Positions 51,666 to 62,100 of a stretch of 64,000 nt of DNA are shown in pieces (the stretch's first letter is position 1; each line of letters opens with the position of its first letter). This DNA comes from Bryobacteraceae bacterium (GTDB lineage Bacteria > Acidobacteriota > Terriglobia > Bryobacterales > Bryobacteraceae): NCBI GenBank assembly GCA_023384675.1, contig JAHDVK010000006.1, forward strand, positions 124,001 through 188,000. Direction: 5' to 3'. The notes under the pieces are model-generated. The model had not been told where the DNA came from and did no database searches. It saw nothing but the letters and a program-made list of their open reading frames with translations. Both the position numbers and the translations under genes were made by a program.

Positions 51666-53801
51666 ATGCCCCATACCTACGTCTGCTTCGTCTGGCACAT
51701 GCACCAGCCCTTTTACAAGGATCTGGCTTCCGGCGAATACAAGTTGCCGTGGACCCGCATGCACGCGCTGAAGGACTACTACGGCATGGTGAAGATCCTC
51801 GAGGATTTTCCCGAGGTCCGCCAGACCTTCAATCTCGTGCCCTCGATGATGGTGCAGATCGAGGAATACGCGCGAAATGAAGCGCAGGATCCGTTCCTGC
51901 GGGCCGCGCTGAAGCCAGCTGAATCCCTCACGCCCGACGAGCAGAGCTTTATTCTGAAGTATTTCTTCCAGGCGAACCCCGGGCGGATGATCTACCGTTA
52001 TCCGCGTTATGGCGAGCTATTCGACGCCTGGCGCGCGGCGGGCTGCATTCCGGAGCAGGCGCGCCGCGCCTTCTCCCCGGAGGCGTTTCGCGACCTGCAG
52101 GTGCTGTCCCAGGTGGCATGGTTTGACGAGGAGTTCCTTGAGCATGACGCCGAGGTGCGCGCGCTGATCGCGAAGGGCCGCAACTTCGATCTCGCGGACC
52201 AGGAGTTGATGGGCCGCAAACAGCTCGAAATCTGCGGAAAAGTGCTGCCGGTTTACAAAGAATTCGCGAAAAAGGGCCAGATCGAGCTCAGTATTACGCC
52301 CTTCTATCACCCCATCCTGCCGCTGCTTTGCGACTCGAACATCGCCGCGGTGGCGCATCCCAACGTCCCGCTGCCCCGGCGCTTCCGCTATCCGCAGGAT
52401 GCCCGCCATCAGATCCAGACCGCGCGCGATTACGCCAGGCGGAAGCTGGGCTTTGTTCCGAAGGGCATGTGGCCCTCGGAAGGCTCGGTATCGGATGAGA
52501 CCCTGACGATCGCAGCGGATCTCGGTGTGGAATGGATGGCCACGGACAATGGCGTTCTGGGAGCCACACTCATGCGCGTGGCGGGGATCGACGAGACCTA
52601 CCGCCCGTACGTCTGGCGCCACGAAGGCCGCGAGATGAAGCTCATCTTCCGCGACCACTTCCTCAGCGACCTCATTGGCTTTGTCTATTCCCGGATGGAT
52701 CCCGGCCACGCCGCAAACCATTTCCTGGACCGCATCCGCGAGAACTGCCGCCACGTGAATGGCCAGGGGCGCGACGCGCTCGTCCCGGTGATTCTGGACG
52801 GCGAAAACGCCTGGGAGCATTTCGACCGCGGCGGGCGCGAGTTCCTCCGGCAACTGTACCGCCGCATTTCGGACGATCCTTCCATGAGCGCGGTCACCGT
52901 CTCCGAGGCGTTCGAGCGCATCCCCGCGATGGAACTCACGCGGATCCACCCCGGCTCGTGGATCAACGCCAATTTCGACGTGTGGATCGGCGCAGAGGAG
53001 GATAACCGCGCCTGGAACCTGCTGCTGGACGCCCGCCAAACCTACGAGGAGTTCATCCACACGCCCGAAGGCAAGCGGCTGCCCAAGGAGATGCGGCAGC
53101 TTGCCTACGAAGAGCTGCTGATCGCCGAAGGCTCGGACTGGAACTGGTGGTATGGCCCGGAACACCATTCCGAGAACCGGGCCGAGTTCGACAAGCTCTT
53201 CCGCGATCACCTCGCGCACGTCTATCACGCATTGGGGCTGACGCCGCCGGAGGAGTTGTCGCGAACCATCTTGAAAGTCTCGGTTCCGGCGGTGCATGAA
53301 ACGCCCACCGGCCCCATCATGCCGCGTATCGAGGGCGAGGTCTCGAGCTATTTCGAGTGGCTGGGCGCGGGCCTGTACCGGCCCGACCAGCGCCAGGGCG
53401 CGATGCACGGGCAGCAGTTTCTCGCCCGCCAGTTGATGTATGGCAGCGATGGCACGCAGGTTTACCTGCGGCTGGATCTGCGCGAGGAGCGGCCTGGCGC
53501 GCATGCCGGCCTGGAAGTGCGCGTCACGGTGGAAGGCTCCGGCAAGGACGTGGAACTGCACGCCCGGCTCATGCGCGAGGGGGCGGAGATCATCGGCCGC
53601 GGCCGTAAAGTGAAGGCGGCGCACTGCGCCTACGGCCGGATCTTCGAGCTTTCGGTGGATCTGGAATTGCTGGGCATTGACGCGGGGCAGCCCGTGCGCC
53701 TGCAGGTGTCGTTGTGGAGCGGCGGGTTGCCCGCGGACGCGCTTCCGGCGCAAGGCTGGATCGAGTTCGTGCCCTCCAATCCGACGCCCTGGGGCGAGTA
53801 A
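51666..53801 (+). CDS. Glycoside hydrolase family 57-type enzyme
   Basis: This 711-residue protein without signal peptide begins with the GH57 opener VCFVWHMHQPFY (His11, His13). Further family points are GMWPSEGSVSDE (presumed nucleophile Glu region), DGENAWEH and the C-terminal helical and beta-sandwich parts. GH57 enzymes act on alpha-1,4-glucans: alpha-amylase, 4-alpha-glucanotransferase or branching enzyme. The exact activity cannot be told here. A cytoplasmic role in glycogen-type storage is plausible because the protein has no export signal. Confidence 0.88.
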   Translation: MPHTYVCFVWHMHQPFYKDLASGEYKLPWTRMHALKDYYGMVKILEDFPEVRQTFNLVPSMMVQIEEYARNEAQDPFLRAALKPAESLTPDEQSFILKYFFQANPGRMIYRYPRYGELFDAWRAAGCIPEQARRAFSPEAFRDLQVLSQVAWFDEEFLEHDAEVRALIAKGRNFDLADQELMGRKQLEICGKVLPVYKEFAKKGQIELSITPFYHPILPLLCDSNIAAVAHPNVPLPRRFRYPQDARHQIQTARDYARRKLGFVPKGMWPSEGSVSDETLTIAADLGVEWMATDNGVLGATLMRVAGIDETYRPYVWRHEGREMKLIFRDHFLSDLIGFVYSRMDPGHAANHFLDRIRENCRHVNGQGRDALVPVILDGENAWEHFDRGGREFLRQLYRRISDDPSMSAVTVSEAFERIPAMELTRIHPGSWINANFDVWIGAEEDNRAWNLLLDARQTYEEFIHTPEGKRLPKEMRQLAYEELLIAEGSDWNWWYGPEHHSENRAEFDKLFRDHLAHVYHALGLTPPEELSRTILKVSVPAVHETPTGPIMPRIEGEVSSYFEWLGAGLYRPDQRQGAMHGQQFLARQLMYGSDGTQVYLRLDLREERPGAHAGLEVRVTVEGSGKDVELHARLMREGAEIIGRGRKVKAAHCAYGRIFELSVDLELLGIDAGQPVRLQVSLWSGGLPADALPAQGWIEFVPSNPTPWGE

Positions 53802-53853
53802 ACCGCGCAGGCGGATGATATGCTCCGGGAAGCGGTTTTTATAGGAGTTTTCG

Positions 53854-55746
53854 ATGCCAAAAGCTGCATTTTTGCTGTTTTTCACCCTGTTCTGCGCCGG
53901 GGCCGCGGAATACCACGTGTCGGCGAAGGGCCCGGATCAGGGCGACGGCTCCGTCGCGCGCCCCTTCCGGACGATCTCCGCCGCGGCCCGCTTAGCGCAG
54001 CCGGGCGACACGATCACCGTGCAGGCGGGCGTGTATCGCGAACGCATCACTCCGCCGCGCGGCGGCGAATCGGATGCACGCCGGATCGTGTACCGGGCGG
54101 CGGAGGGCGCCGAGGTGGTCCTCAAAGGCTCCGAGGTGGCGCGCGGCTGGAAACCCTATAAGGGCACAGTGTGGAAGCTCACGCTGCCCGATGCGTTTTT
54201 CGGCTCCTACAACCCCTACCGCGACCGGATTGAAGGTGATTGGTTTACAGACAAGGGCCGCCCGCACCATACCGGCGATGTGTACATCAACGGGCAATCG
54301 ATGTTTGAGACACATCTGCTTGAGAACGTACTGGACCCGAAGCCCTACGCGGACGCCCGCGATCAGGACGCCTCGCTCTGGACCTGGTACACGGAGAGCG
54401 AAGGCGGCGAAACGCATATCTACGCCAATTTCCACGGCAAGGATCCGAACCGGGAACTCGTGGAGATCACCGTGCGCGACGCGGTGTTCTATCCGGACCG
54501 CCCGGGGGTCAATTACATCACCGTGCGCGGCTTTCGCATGAGCCACGCCGCCACGCAGTGGGCCGCGCCGACGGCCGAACAGCCCGGCCTGATCGGCACG
54601 CACTGGAGCAAGGGCTGGGTGATCGAGGACAACGTCATCAGCGGCTCGAAGTGCGCCTGCGTCACGCTGGGCAAGGAACGCGCCACAGGCCAGAACGTGT
54701 GGATGCACAACCCGAAGAAAGACGGCGCCACGCACTACAACGAGGTGATCCTGCGTGCGCTCGAGGCGGGCTGGTCGCGCGAGAAGATCGGCTCGCACCT
54801 GGTCCGCAACAACACGATCTTCGACTGTGAACAGGCGGGCATCGCCGGCAGCATGGGCGCGGTCTTCAGCCGGATTGAAGGCAACCACATCCACACGGTT
54901 TGGGCGAAACGGCAGTTTACCGGCGCCGAGATGGGCGGTATCAAGCTGCACGGCGCGATTGACGTGCTGATCGAGGGCAACCGGATTCACAACGCAGGCC
55001 GGGGGCTTTGGCTGGACTGGATGACGCAGGGCACGCGTGTGACCCGCAACCTGCTGTACGACAACACAACCGATGACATATTCGTGGAAGTGAACCACGG
55101 GCCCTTCCTGATCGACAACAACGTGCTGCTGTCGCCGGTGAGTTTGCGGGACTGGTCGCAGGGCGGGGCTTACGCGCACAACCTGATGGCAGGTCTGGTG
55201 ATCAGCCGGCCGGAACCGAACCGCTGGACACCGTATCATCGCGCTCACTCGACAGCGCTGGCGGGCGTGACTTTCACCCGCGGCGGCGACAACCGGTTCT
55301 TCCATAACATTTTCATCGGGGGAGGAGCGGAGCCGGGCGCGAAGGGAACCAGCATGGAAGGCTACGGGCTGTGGGTGTATGAGAAGCGCCCGTTTCCGGT
55401 GCATGCGGAGGGCAACGTTTACTTGAATGGCGCGCGGCCGCATCCGGAGGAGCGGAACGCCCGGGTGGCGAGCGAAGCGGTGGAGAGGCCGGAGATCGTG
55501 GAGGAGGGAACCAGCGTCTTTTTGCGGTTTCAGCCGCCCGTCGCGATGAAGGGGGGCGCTGCCGGCCTGGTGACTTCGGAACGCCTGGGAACTACGGTGG
55601 TCTCGGAGCTTCCCTACGCCAACCCGGATGGCTCGCCGGTTCGGATCGATGCGGATTATGGGAAGGCACGGCGCAACGCGGAAAGGCCGACTCCGGGACC
55701 GTTCGAGTCGCCGCTGGGAACAGGCGGAAAGACCAAGCTATGGTGA
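53854..55746 (+). CDS. Secreted right-handed parallel beta-helix protein
   Basis: This 630-residue protein has a signal peptide (MPKAAFLLFFTLFCAGAAE). The N-terminal YHVSAKGPDQGDGSVARPFRTISAAARLAQPGDTITV is the DUF1565-type start of secreted beta-helix proteins. Then follow repeated rungs with N-x-I and G-x-W patterns (VIEDNVISGS, LVRNNTIFDC, RIEGNHIHTV, LIEGNRIHNA, VTRNLLYDN). The fold is shared by pectate lyases, polygalacturonases and related glycan enzymes, so polysaccharide cleavage is likely. The substrate is not determined. AGGAG lies 7 bases before the ATG. Confidence 0.8.
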   Translation: MPKAAFLLFFTLFCAGAAEYHVSAKGPDQGDGSVARPFRTISAAARLAQPGDTITVQAGVYRERITPPRGGESDARRIVYRAAEGAEVVLKGSEVARGWKPYKGTVWKLTLPDAFFGSYNPYRDRIEGDWFTDKGRPHHTGDVYINGQSMFETHLLENVLDPKPYADARDQDASLWTWYTESEGGETHIYANFHGKDPNRELVEITVRDAVFYPDRPGVNYITVRGFRMSHAATQWAAPTAEQPGLIGTHWSKGWVIEDNVISGSKCACVTLGKERATGQNVWMHNPKKDGATHYNEVILRALEAGWSREKIGSHLVRNNTIFDCEQAGIAGSMGAVFSRIEGNHIHTVWAKRQFTGAEMGGIKLHGAIDVLIEGNRIHNAGRGLWLDWMTQGTRVTRNLLYDNTTDDIFVEVNHGPFLIDNNVLLSPVSLRDWSQGGAYAHNLMAGLVISRPEPNRWTPYHRAHSTALAGVTFTRGGDNRFFHNIFIGGGAEPGAKGTSMEGYGLWVYEKRPFPVHAEGNVYLNGARPHPEERNARVASEAVERPEIVEEGTSVFLRFQPPVAMKGGAAGLVTSERLGTTVVSELPYANPDGSPVRIDADYGKARRNAERPTPGPFESPLGTGGKTKLW

Positions 55747-55762
55747 GGCGGCTGCCGGGCGG

Positions 55763-56314
55763 TTAAAAGGTCAGTCCCACGAGCACTTCCAGCTGATTGC
55801 GGGAGGAACCGAGCAGCCCGCCCGCGTTCTGAAACGCCTCGTTGTTCCAGCGGGTATAGCGCAGCTCCGGCGACACGCGCAGCAGGACCGCATTGATTCT
55901 GAGGCCCGCGCCCAGCACCACGCCGCGCGCGCCGCTATTGCGCAGATTCGGGATGTCGGCGATATGGCGGAACGAGAGTCCGCCGGAGAGGTAAGGCCGG
56001 GCCATGATTCCGGGGAAACGGTACTTCAACAGCAGGGGGAACTCCCAGGAGCTGCCGGTGCTGCCGGGGCCGAGGGCGGGTTCGGTGGCTTCCACCGAAT
56101 AGCCTGTGCGGCGGAAGAGCAGATCCAGCTCAAGCCCCAGGCCGGCGGGCAGGTCGAGTTCCGCCACGCCGCCGAGAGTCCAGCGGGAGAACTCCGACTG
56201 GAAGGGGTTGCGGGTCTTCACCGCGTCGTTGAAGGGCACGCCGCCCTTGATCCCGAGGTGCAGCTGCGCCTGAAGCGGGGCGGCGAGCAGAACGGCAAGA
56301 AGCAGCGCCCGCAT
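55763..56314 (-). CDS. Outer-membrane beta-barrel protein, porin-like
   Basis: This 183-residue protein has a signal peptide (MRALLLAVLLAAPLQAQ) and ends with LVGLTF, a barrel-type C-terminus. Strands such as LHLGIKGGVPF, WTLGGVAELDLPAGLGLELDLLFRRTGYSV and WEFPLLLKYRFPG are typical of small 8-stranded barrels. It starts at ATG 56314, which overlaps the oxidoreductase stop by one base (TGATG), so the two are translated together. Confidence 0.75.
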   Translation of the reverse strand: MRALLLAVLLAAPLQAQLHLGIKGGVPFNDAVKTRNPFQSEFSRWTLGGVAELDLPAGLGLELDLLFRRTGYSVEATEPALGPGSTGSSWEFPLLLKYRFPGIMARPYLSGGLSFRHIADIPNLRNSGARGVVLGAGLRINAVLLRVSPELRYTRWNNEAFQNAGGLLGSSRNQLEVLVGLTF

Positions 56315-57477
56315 CAGGACACGCTCACCAGGTCGGCGCCCAGCTTCATGGTTTTTCCCTTGAAGTAGGCGAGGTTGGCGAGGTGCGGTCCCGCGACGGC
56401 GCGCTGCGCGATTTCGACCGTGCAGTTCGGCTGTTGGCGGCTCTTGACGCAGTCCAGGAAGTTCTGGATGTGCGTTTCGATGGGAACCGGGGACTGTTCC
56501 TGCATGACGGGTTCGCGATTCTGTTTCCACGGTTCTTTCCAGACCACGAAGCCAGCGTCGTCCATGCGCATGGTGGCTTCGTCGCCCTGGAAGAGGATGG
56601 ACCAGCCGTCCTCGTAAGAGTTGCAGTAATTCAGGGTCCAGGTGGCCATGAAGTTGCCGTAGTCGAAGACGGCCGAAAAGACCTCGGGGGCTTCGGCGGG
56701 CATATTCTTTGCCACGTAACCGTGGGACATGGCCGATTTGGGGGCGCCCGCACCCGTAAACCACTGGACGACGTCCATCAGGTGGGTGCCCTGGTCGGTC
56801 ATATTGCCGCCGGCGTAGTCCCAGAACCAGCGCCAGCGCCGCCAGCGCTGCGGTTCCAGAGGCCGCTTTTTGGCCGAGCCGAGGAAGCGCTCCCAGTGGA
56901 GCTTGCCGTCCAGCGGGGAGTTGTCGAGCGGGCGGGCGTTGTTCCAGTGCCACTGCGCCTTGACCATGGTGATGCGGCCGAGCGTGCCGTCGTCGATCAC
57001 CTTCTTGGCCTTAAAGATGGAGGGGGCGGAGCGGCGCTGCATGCCAACTTGGACGATCTTGCCGCTGGCCTTGACGGCGTCCACGATTTTCTTGCTCTCG
57101 GCGAGGTTGTGCGACAGGGGCTTTTCGGTATAGACGTCCTTTCCCGCTTTGAGGGAATCGAGCAAGTGGGCGCAGTGCCAGTGGTCGGGGCCGGCGCTGA
57201 CGATGAAATCGATGCCCGGCTGGGCGAGCAGTTCCTGGTGGCTGACGAACTTGCGGGCGTCGGGCGTGTCCTTGAGGGCGAGGTCCATGTAGGGCTCATA
57301 GACGTCGCAGACGGCGACGCATTGCGCGCCCAGTTTCGCGAAATAGCGGTTGAGGTAACGGCCGCGTCCGCCGGCGGCGATGAGGCCGTAGGTGGGCCGG
57401 TCATTGGCGCTGAGCCGGGAGGCGGCGAGGGGCGCGGCAAGGGCGCCGGTGAGGAAAGAACGGCGGTCGGATGTCAT
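56314..57477 (-). CDS. Gfo/Idh/MocA-family oxidoreductase, Tat-exported
   Basis: This 387-residue NAD(P)-dependent oxidoreductase starts with SDRRSFLTGALAAPLAASRL, a Tat signal seen in many acidobacterial and planctomycete relatives. The Rossmann part (IAAGGRGRYLNRYF, residues ~32-150) includes the catalytic EKPLSHN Lys. The C-terminal dimer domain (WDYAGGNMTDQGTHLMDVVQWF) carries the conserved Asp/His. Export of such an enzyme suggests a pre-bound cofactor. Substrate is unknown; sugars or cyclitols are usual. Confidence 0.88.
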   Translation of the reverse strand: MTSDRRSFLTGALAAPLAASRLSANDRPTYGLIAAGGRGRYLNRYFAKLGAQCVAVCDVYEPYMDLALKDTPDARKFVSHQELLAQPGIDFIVSAGPDHWHCAHLLDSLKAGKDVYTEKPLSHNLAESKKIVDAVKASGKIVQVGMQRRSAPSIFKAKKVIDDGTLGRITMVKAQWHWNNARPLDNSPLDGKLHWERFLGSAKKRPLEPQRWRRWRWFWDYAGGNMTDQGTHLMDVVQWFTGAGAPKSAMSHGYVAKNMPAEAPEVFSAVFDYGNFMATWTLNYCNSYEDGWSILFQGDEATMRMDDAGFVVWKEPWKQNREPVMQEQSPVPIETHIQNFLDCVKSRQQPNCTVEIAQRAVAGPHLANLAYFKGKTMKLGADLVSVS

Positions 57478-57548
57478 TTTTTGAGTCCTTATGCGCCGAT
57501 TCTATCGAATCCGCGGCGGCTGCGTCTCAACCCTTGGGAATGCTTTGT

Positions 57549-57554
57549 TATAAT
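57549..57554 (+). promoter_or_regulatory. Perfect -10 box before tRNA-Gln
   Basis: TATAAT lies 15 bases before the tRNA start, giving a leader of roughly 9 bases. The -35 region is weak: CTCAAC at 17 bases, with TTGGGA too close. tRNA promoters often rely on a strong -10. Confidence 0.55.
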
Positions 57555-57569
57555 TGGGCGTGGCCTCAC

Positions 57570-57643
57570 TGGGAGGTCGTCTAATGGTAAGACTGCAGAC
57601 TCTGGATCTGCGTATCGGGGTTCGAGTCCCTGCCTCCCAGCCA
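57570..57643 (+). tRNA. tRNA-Gln (anticodon CUG)
   Basis: The 74-base gene folds as a cloverleaf. A 7-base acceptor stem TGGGAGG/CCTCCCA is followed by a D arm, an anticodon stem GCAGA/TCTGC around CTCTGGA (anticodon CTG, reading CAG) and a T arm with GTTCGAGTC. The discriminator G and an encoded CCA end complete it. Confidence 0.93.
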
Positions 57644-57703
57644 ATTCCCGCCGGGCTGCGTTCCCCGATTCATTGGCTGGCGATTTTGAAGGAGTTTATG
57701 CCG

Positions 57704-58561
57704 ATGCGTTATTGCCTATTGCTGATTGGTCTGGCGGGTCTGCTGCCCGCGCAAAGTGCGGGTGACTTGTTTAACCGCGCGCCGGCCGGGGTGGAGGAAG
57801 CCGCGCGTGAGCGCGTTTCCGAGTACTTCAAACTCCAGATGGAGGGCAAGTTCCGGCAGGCTGAGTCGCTGGTCTGCGCAGCGGGCAAGGACGCCTACTA
57901 CGACATGGAAAAGACGCGCTGGAAGGGCTTCGAGATCATCAAAGCCACGTTCGAGGACGATTTCCGGACGGCCAAGATGGTCGTGCTGCTGGACACGACG
58001 ATGAACACCCCGCAGGGCGCCCTGGAGGCGAAATACCCTTACGTATCCACCTGGAAGCTGGAAGAAGGCAAGTGGTGCTTCTTCATCGATCCGGTGCGGG
58101 CGGAGACCCGGGAAACGCCCTTCGGCACGATGAAGGCCGGGCCGGGCGACGGGCGCGCAGGCGGTGGCGGCGGGGCGTTCGTGACCCAGGAGCAGGTGCT
58201 GGCTTCGTTGAGGCGCGGCGTACGCGTGAGTCCGCAGGAGGTGCTGCTCAGTTCCTTCGAAAAGTCGTCGGCGCGGGTGGAGATCCTGAACAACCTGAGC
58301 GGCGAAATCGAGCTGGAATTGGTGGTGGCGCCTCGTAAAGGGTTGAATATCAAGCTGGATAGGACGAAAGTGGGCCCGAATGAGACCGCATACGTCCAAC
58401 TGAGCTATGAGCCGCCGGACGAGGCGCCCAAGGAGCGGCTCGAGATGGAGATTAGAGTCAGCCCGAGCGGCCAGATTCTGCCCATTGGGGTCGAGTTCGG
58501 GGTGCAGAAGCAACTGATGGACCAGCTCCCTGAGGCTTTGCGAAAGCCCATGAAGCCCTAA
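57704..58561 (+). CDS. Exported protein with C-terminal Ig-like domain, unknown function
   Basis: This ~285-residue protein starts at ATG 57704, 9 bases after AAGGAG; ATG 57698 would be too close. Signal peptide (MRYCLLLIGLAGLLPAQS). Residues ~35-150 form an NTF2/SnoaL-like alpha+beta domain (EYFKLQMEGKFRQAESLV, YYDMEKTRWKGFEIIKATFEDD). Residues ~175-285 resemble a DUF1573/Ig-like strand set (VSPQEVLLSSFEKSSARVEILNN). It follows the tRNA by 60 bases. I do not recognise a specific family. Confidence 0.65.
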   Translation: MRYCLLLIGLAGLLPAQSAGDLFNRAPAGVEEAARERVSEYFKLQMEGKFRQAESLVCAAGKDAYYDMEKTRWKGFEIIKATFEDDFRTAKMVVLLDTTMNTPQGALEAKYPYVSTWKLEEGKWCFFIDPVRAETRETPFGTMKAGPGDGRAGGGGGAFVTQEQVLASLRRGVRVSPQEVLLSSFEKSSARVEILNNLSGEIELELVVAPRKGLNIKLDRTKVGPNETAYVQLSYEPPDEAPKERLEMEIRVSPSGQILPIGVEFGVQKQLMDQLPEALRKPMKP

Positions 58562-58614
58562 TCTGGCGATTGGCACGCGACTTGCCTTGACGAGGGTGGA
58601 GGCAGGTTGCAGAC

Positions 58615-59103
58615 ATGGCTATTCAACCGGCAAACCACTCGCCGCTGGGCGCGACGCTGGAGAGGCAAAGTCCGAACGCGCGGGCCACGGCGAGTGAGCG
58701 GCACACTCAAGTACTTGAATTCAAGAGGCTTTGGGCCGCTTCGGCGGCGGACCCGCCGGCGGCGGAGCGCCCGGCGGTGGTGACTCCCAAAGCGGCACAG
58801 ATTCCCACTTCCAGTCCCGTATTGGAGCATGCGCAGCCTGCCGCTGTGGATGCGCCTTTACCCTTGGCCGAGAGATCCATGAACGCTGTGAAGCAGGCGA
58901 TGATGAACGCGGGGATCCCGCTGGATGGAGTGTCCTTCAGTTACCGGGAAGAGCTTGTCTGGTATCCCGGCGGCAACTGGGTGAACCACATGCTTACTGC
59001 GAGCACAAGCGACGGCCGCAGCATCGACTTTTCGGCGAATCTGGCGGAGCGGAGCCCGCACGTGACCGCGGCCGAGATCGACTCGTTCCTGCTGAAGGCG
59101 TAA
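58615..59103 (+). CDS. Hypothetical protein, Ala/Pro-rich N-terminus
   Basis: This 162-residue soluble protein has a disordered-looking N-terminal half (Ala, Pro, Glu) and a folded C-terminal part from about residue 85. The end (VSFSYREELVWYPGGNWVNHMLTA, then SIDFSANLAE) has alternating strands. No signal peptide, no membrane helix and no known motif. It lies 53 bases after the previous gene on the same strand and may be co-transcribed with it. Confidence 0.5.
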   Translation: MAIQPANHSPLGATLERQSPNARATASERHTQVLEFKRLWAASAADPPAAERPAVVTPKAAQIPTSSPVLEHAQPAAVDAPLPLAERSMNAVKQAMMNAGIPLDGVSFSYREELVWYPGGNWVNHMLTASTSDGRSIDFSANLAERSPHVTAAEIDSFLLKA

Positions 59104-59116
59104 GACCAAACACGAA

Positions 59117-59147
59117 GCCCGGCTCGCCCTCGAAAGGGCGGCCGGGC
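59117..59147. terminator. Hairpin between convergent genes
   Basis: GCCCGGC-TC-GCCCT-CGAA-AGGGC-G-GCCGGGC forms a strong two-part stem with a UUCG-type tetraloop on the minus strand. There is no U tract, so it is a weak candidate for factor-independent termination. Confidence 0.5.
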
Positions 59148-59172
59148 GTAGCGTGCGCGGGGCCGGAAAGGC

Positions 59173-62100
59173 TTACTGCGGGCCGATAGCGATGATCGAG
59201 CCGTTGGCGTACAACGGCTGACCCGGGTTCACCTCCATGACGAACCCGAGGGGACGGTCATTACCGAATGTGGCGGTTTGGGGAACGACGAAGATGATTT
59301 CGTAGACCCCAATGAGGTTTTCGGCGAGTTTGGCCGAGACCACTTCGACGCCGGCGTCATCGATGCCGACGGCGACGGCGGCGCGGACAACCTGATCCGG
59401 CTGTCCAACGCGGTTGGTGTCGGCGGTGGGCGTGGTCTGGCCCAGGCCGATGGCGTACATGCGGAGCGTTTCACCGCGCCGGGCCGGCGTTTCTGGCGTG
59501 ACAACGAGGCCGTCGGAACGGATGACCACGGCGGCGCGCCGGCCGCCGGGGAAATTGTCCTCCAGCACGCCGGGCGAGGCTGGGAGTACCTGGATATTCT
59601 GGACCGTGGTGCTGCCGCCCTGGACCGTCACCGTGGCAGAGGCCAACGGGCCGGGGAGGTCGAACGGCACCTGGAGCAGAAGGGATTCCGAGCCGGCCAT
59701 ATTGGCGACCTGATAGATGGGGGCGAACGCCGACACGCCCGCCGAGGTGAACTCGACGCGCACGCCGGCAAATTCCAGCGGAAGCCGCCCGCCCAGCAGG
59801 CTGGCATTCCTCTCGCCCGTGATGCCGGGCGCCAGACCGATGCCGTTGATGCGGATCAGGCCGCCGGGGGTGATGCCCGTTTCGTTGCTCGCAGCGTTCC
59901 GGAAGCTGAGGGCATTCAGTACCGGGCCGGGGAGACGCGAGGCGAGGGTAAAGGTGAGCGCCGGCTGACCGGTTACGGTGGCTGTCACCGTGATACTTCC
60001 GGGGCTGGTGCCTGCGACTACGTTGATGATCGCGCGGCCGTCGTTGTCAGACGTGGAAGTCGCCGCGCTGACCTGCGCCGAGCCGGCTGTCACGGCCCAG
60101 GCGACCACCTGGCCGGTGACCGGTTGGCCGGTAAGGTTCGTCACGCGCACCGTCAGCGGCAGCGGGAAGGGCTGGCCAATCACCACGCCCGTCTGGTTGT
60201 TGCCGGAGACGATGGCGAAGCCGCCGACCTGCGATTCGACGATGACGTCGAACAGCACTTCCTGGTCGCCCGCGCGAAGCCGGATCTGATGCGTTCCGGG
60301 CACGCTGCCGAGGCGCACTCGGGTCGACACGAGGCCGTTCTGATCAGCCACGGCGACGGTGTTTTGGAGTGTCAGGGTATTCGCCGTCACAATTTCCCAG
60401 GTGACCGGCGTCCCCGGCAGCACGTTGCCGAAGCTGTCGGAGATGCGGGCCGCAAGGGCGAGCGGAAGCAGTTCGCCGGTCTTGCCGGATTGCTTGTCGC
60501 CCTGAGTGATCACGGGCTTGGCGGGCGCGCCGGGGGTGACGGTGAGCCGGATGCCGGAGAACAGGCGGTATTCGCCGCCCACGTCCACAATCATGTCGGC
60601 GATGCCGGTGCGGCCGCTGGCGACGACCTTGCAGTTGGCAACACCTTTATCATCGGTCAGCGCGGTGATGCCCTCACACTGCGCAAAGGGGCCACGCTCG
60701 GGATCGACATTCACGGTGTAGACCCTGACCCCCACGTTCGGGATGCCAATGCCTCCAGACAGCCCCGCGCCGCCGCTGGTGACGACTTCCACGCGCACGG
60801 CGTTGTCCTTCGGGGTTCCGAGTTGCACGGTCAATGCGCGGTTCTCTTGGGGAGGACTCAGCAGGGCTACGGTCGGGCTGGTGTCAAAACCGCCGGTCGT
60901 AAAGGGGAAGGCCGTTGCGATGAAGGTGGCGGTACCGATCTCGGTGTTTGCCGCGATCGTGTAGGAGACCGTCGACTGGCCACCGGGGATCGAACCGCCG
61001 GGAATCCAGCGGAATTGCGCCTTGCCTTCGTTGTCAGTCACCATGTTGGTTTCACTGGCGGACGAAACGCCTTCACTAAAAGTCCAGGTGATGTTCACGC
61101 CCGGGATGGGCTTGTCGTCGCCGTCCACCACCTTGATCGTCATCGGCTGCGTGAATCCGTTGAAAATCTGTGTCAATTGGCCGTCGCCCGAAACCTTAAT
61201 GAGGCGCGGCCCGCTGGTGCCCGGATCGCCGGGTCCAGTGCCGGTGCCGCCTATCACAGTGCTGACGATCTCGCGGACGATCGGGCCCGAGGTTGCCCTC
61301 ACAGTGAATTCACCGTTGGTGGGCGGGGCGGTGGCGGTGGTGATGGCGATCCCATCGATATTCGTGGTCACGTTCGTTGCGGAGAGCGTGACTCCTGCGA
61401 TCGTCGAGGAGAAGATCACAGGTGCGTTCAGGACGGGCTTGCCCAGGGCGTCGACAACTCTGACCGCATACGGTTTGAGCCGCGCTCCAGGCTGCACGGT
61501 TTGGGCAGCACCGTAAAGGAACATGTCCGAGACGGGGCCGGCGGAAGCCGATCCTGCGAACCTCACGGGTCCGCCGCCCTGCGGGCCGATGTTAACCGAG
61601 CCGCCGGTGTTATTCATCGAGAGGTCGTAGCGGCTGAGCAACTGGCCCTGGAGATAGTAGATGGAGCGGGGCGCGGGGAACTCGTTGGAAACGGCCACGC
61701 TCGAAAGCCCGGACAGCGTGCCGATGCCGGGGAAGGCCGCTTCCGCAACTGTCAGGGAAGGCTGATAGGTGATCTCCATGATCCGGCCCGCGGCTTCCAG
61801 ATGGACGAGTGCTTTGGTGGCGCTGGTAATAAAGATCTGGTCGGGGAAGAGCAGCTCCGATGGAGCGGTTGGAAGGGCGATCGCCGCTTCGGCGATCACC
61901 GCCGCGGAGGCCGGCTCCGGCGGATTCGTGTTGTTCTGCCCAGGGATATTGAGATCGAACAATTGGATGGACCGACCGTTCAGAAGGTTGTTGCCGGCCA
62001 GCATATGCCGGCCAGTCGGAGAGAAGTACAAGCGGCCGGGGGAGGAAATCAACTGAGAGAAGCCAACCCGGGTAAACGGGGGCTTGCCGCTGTATTCCAG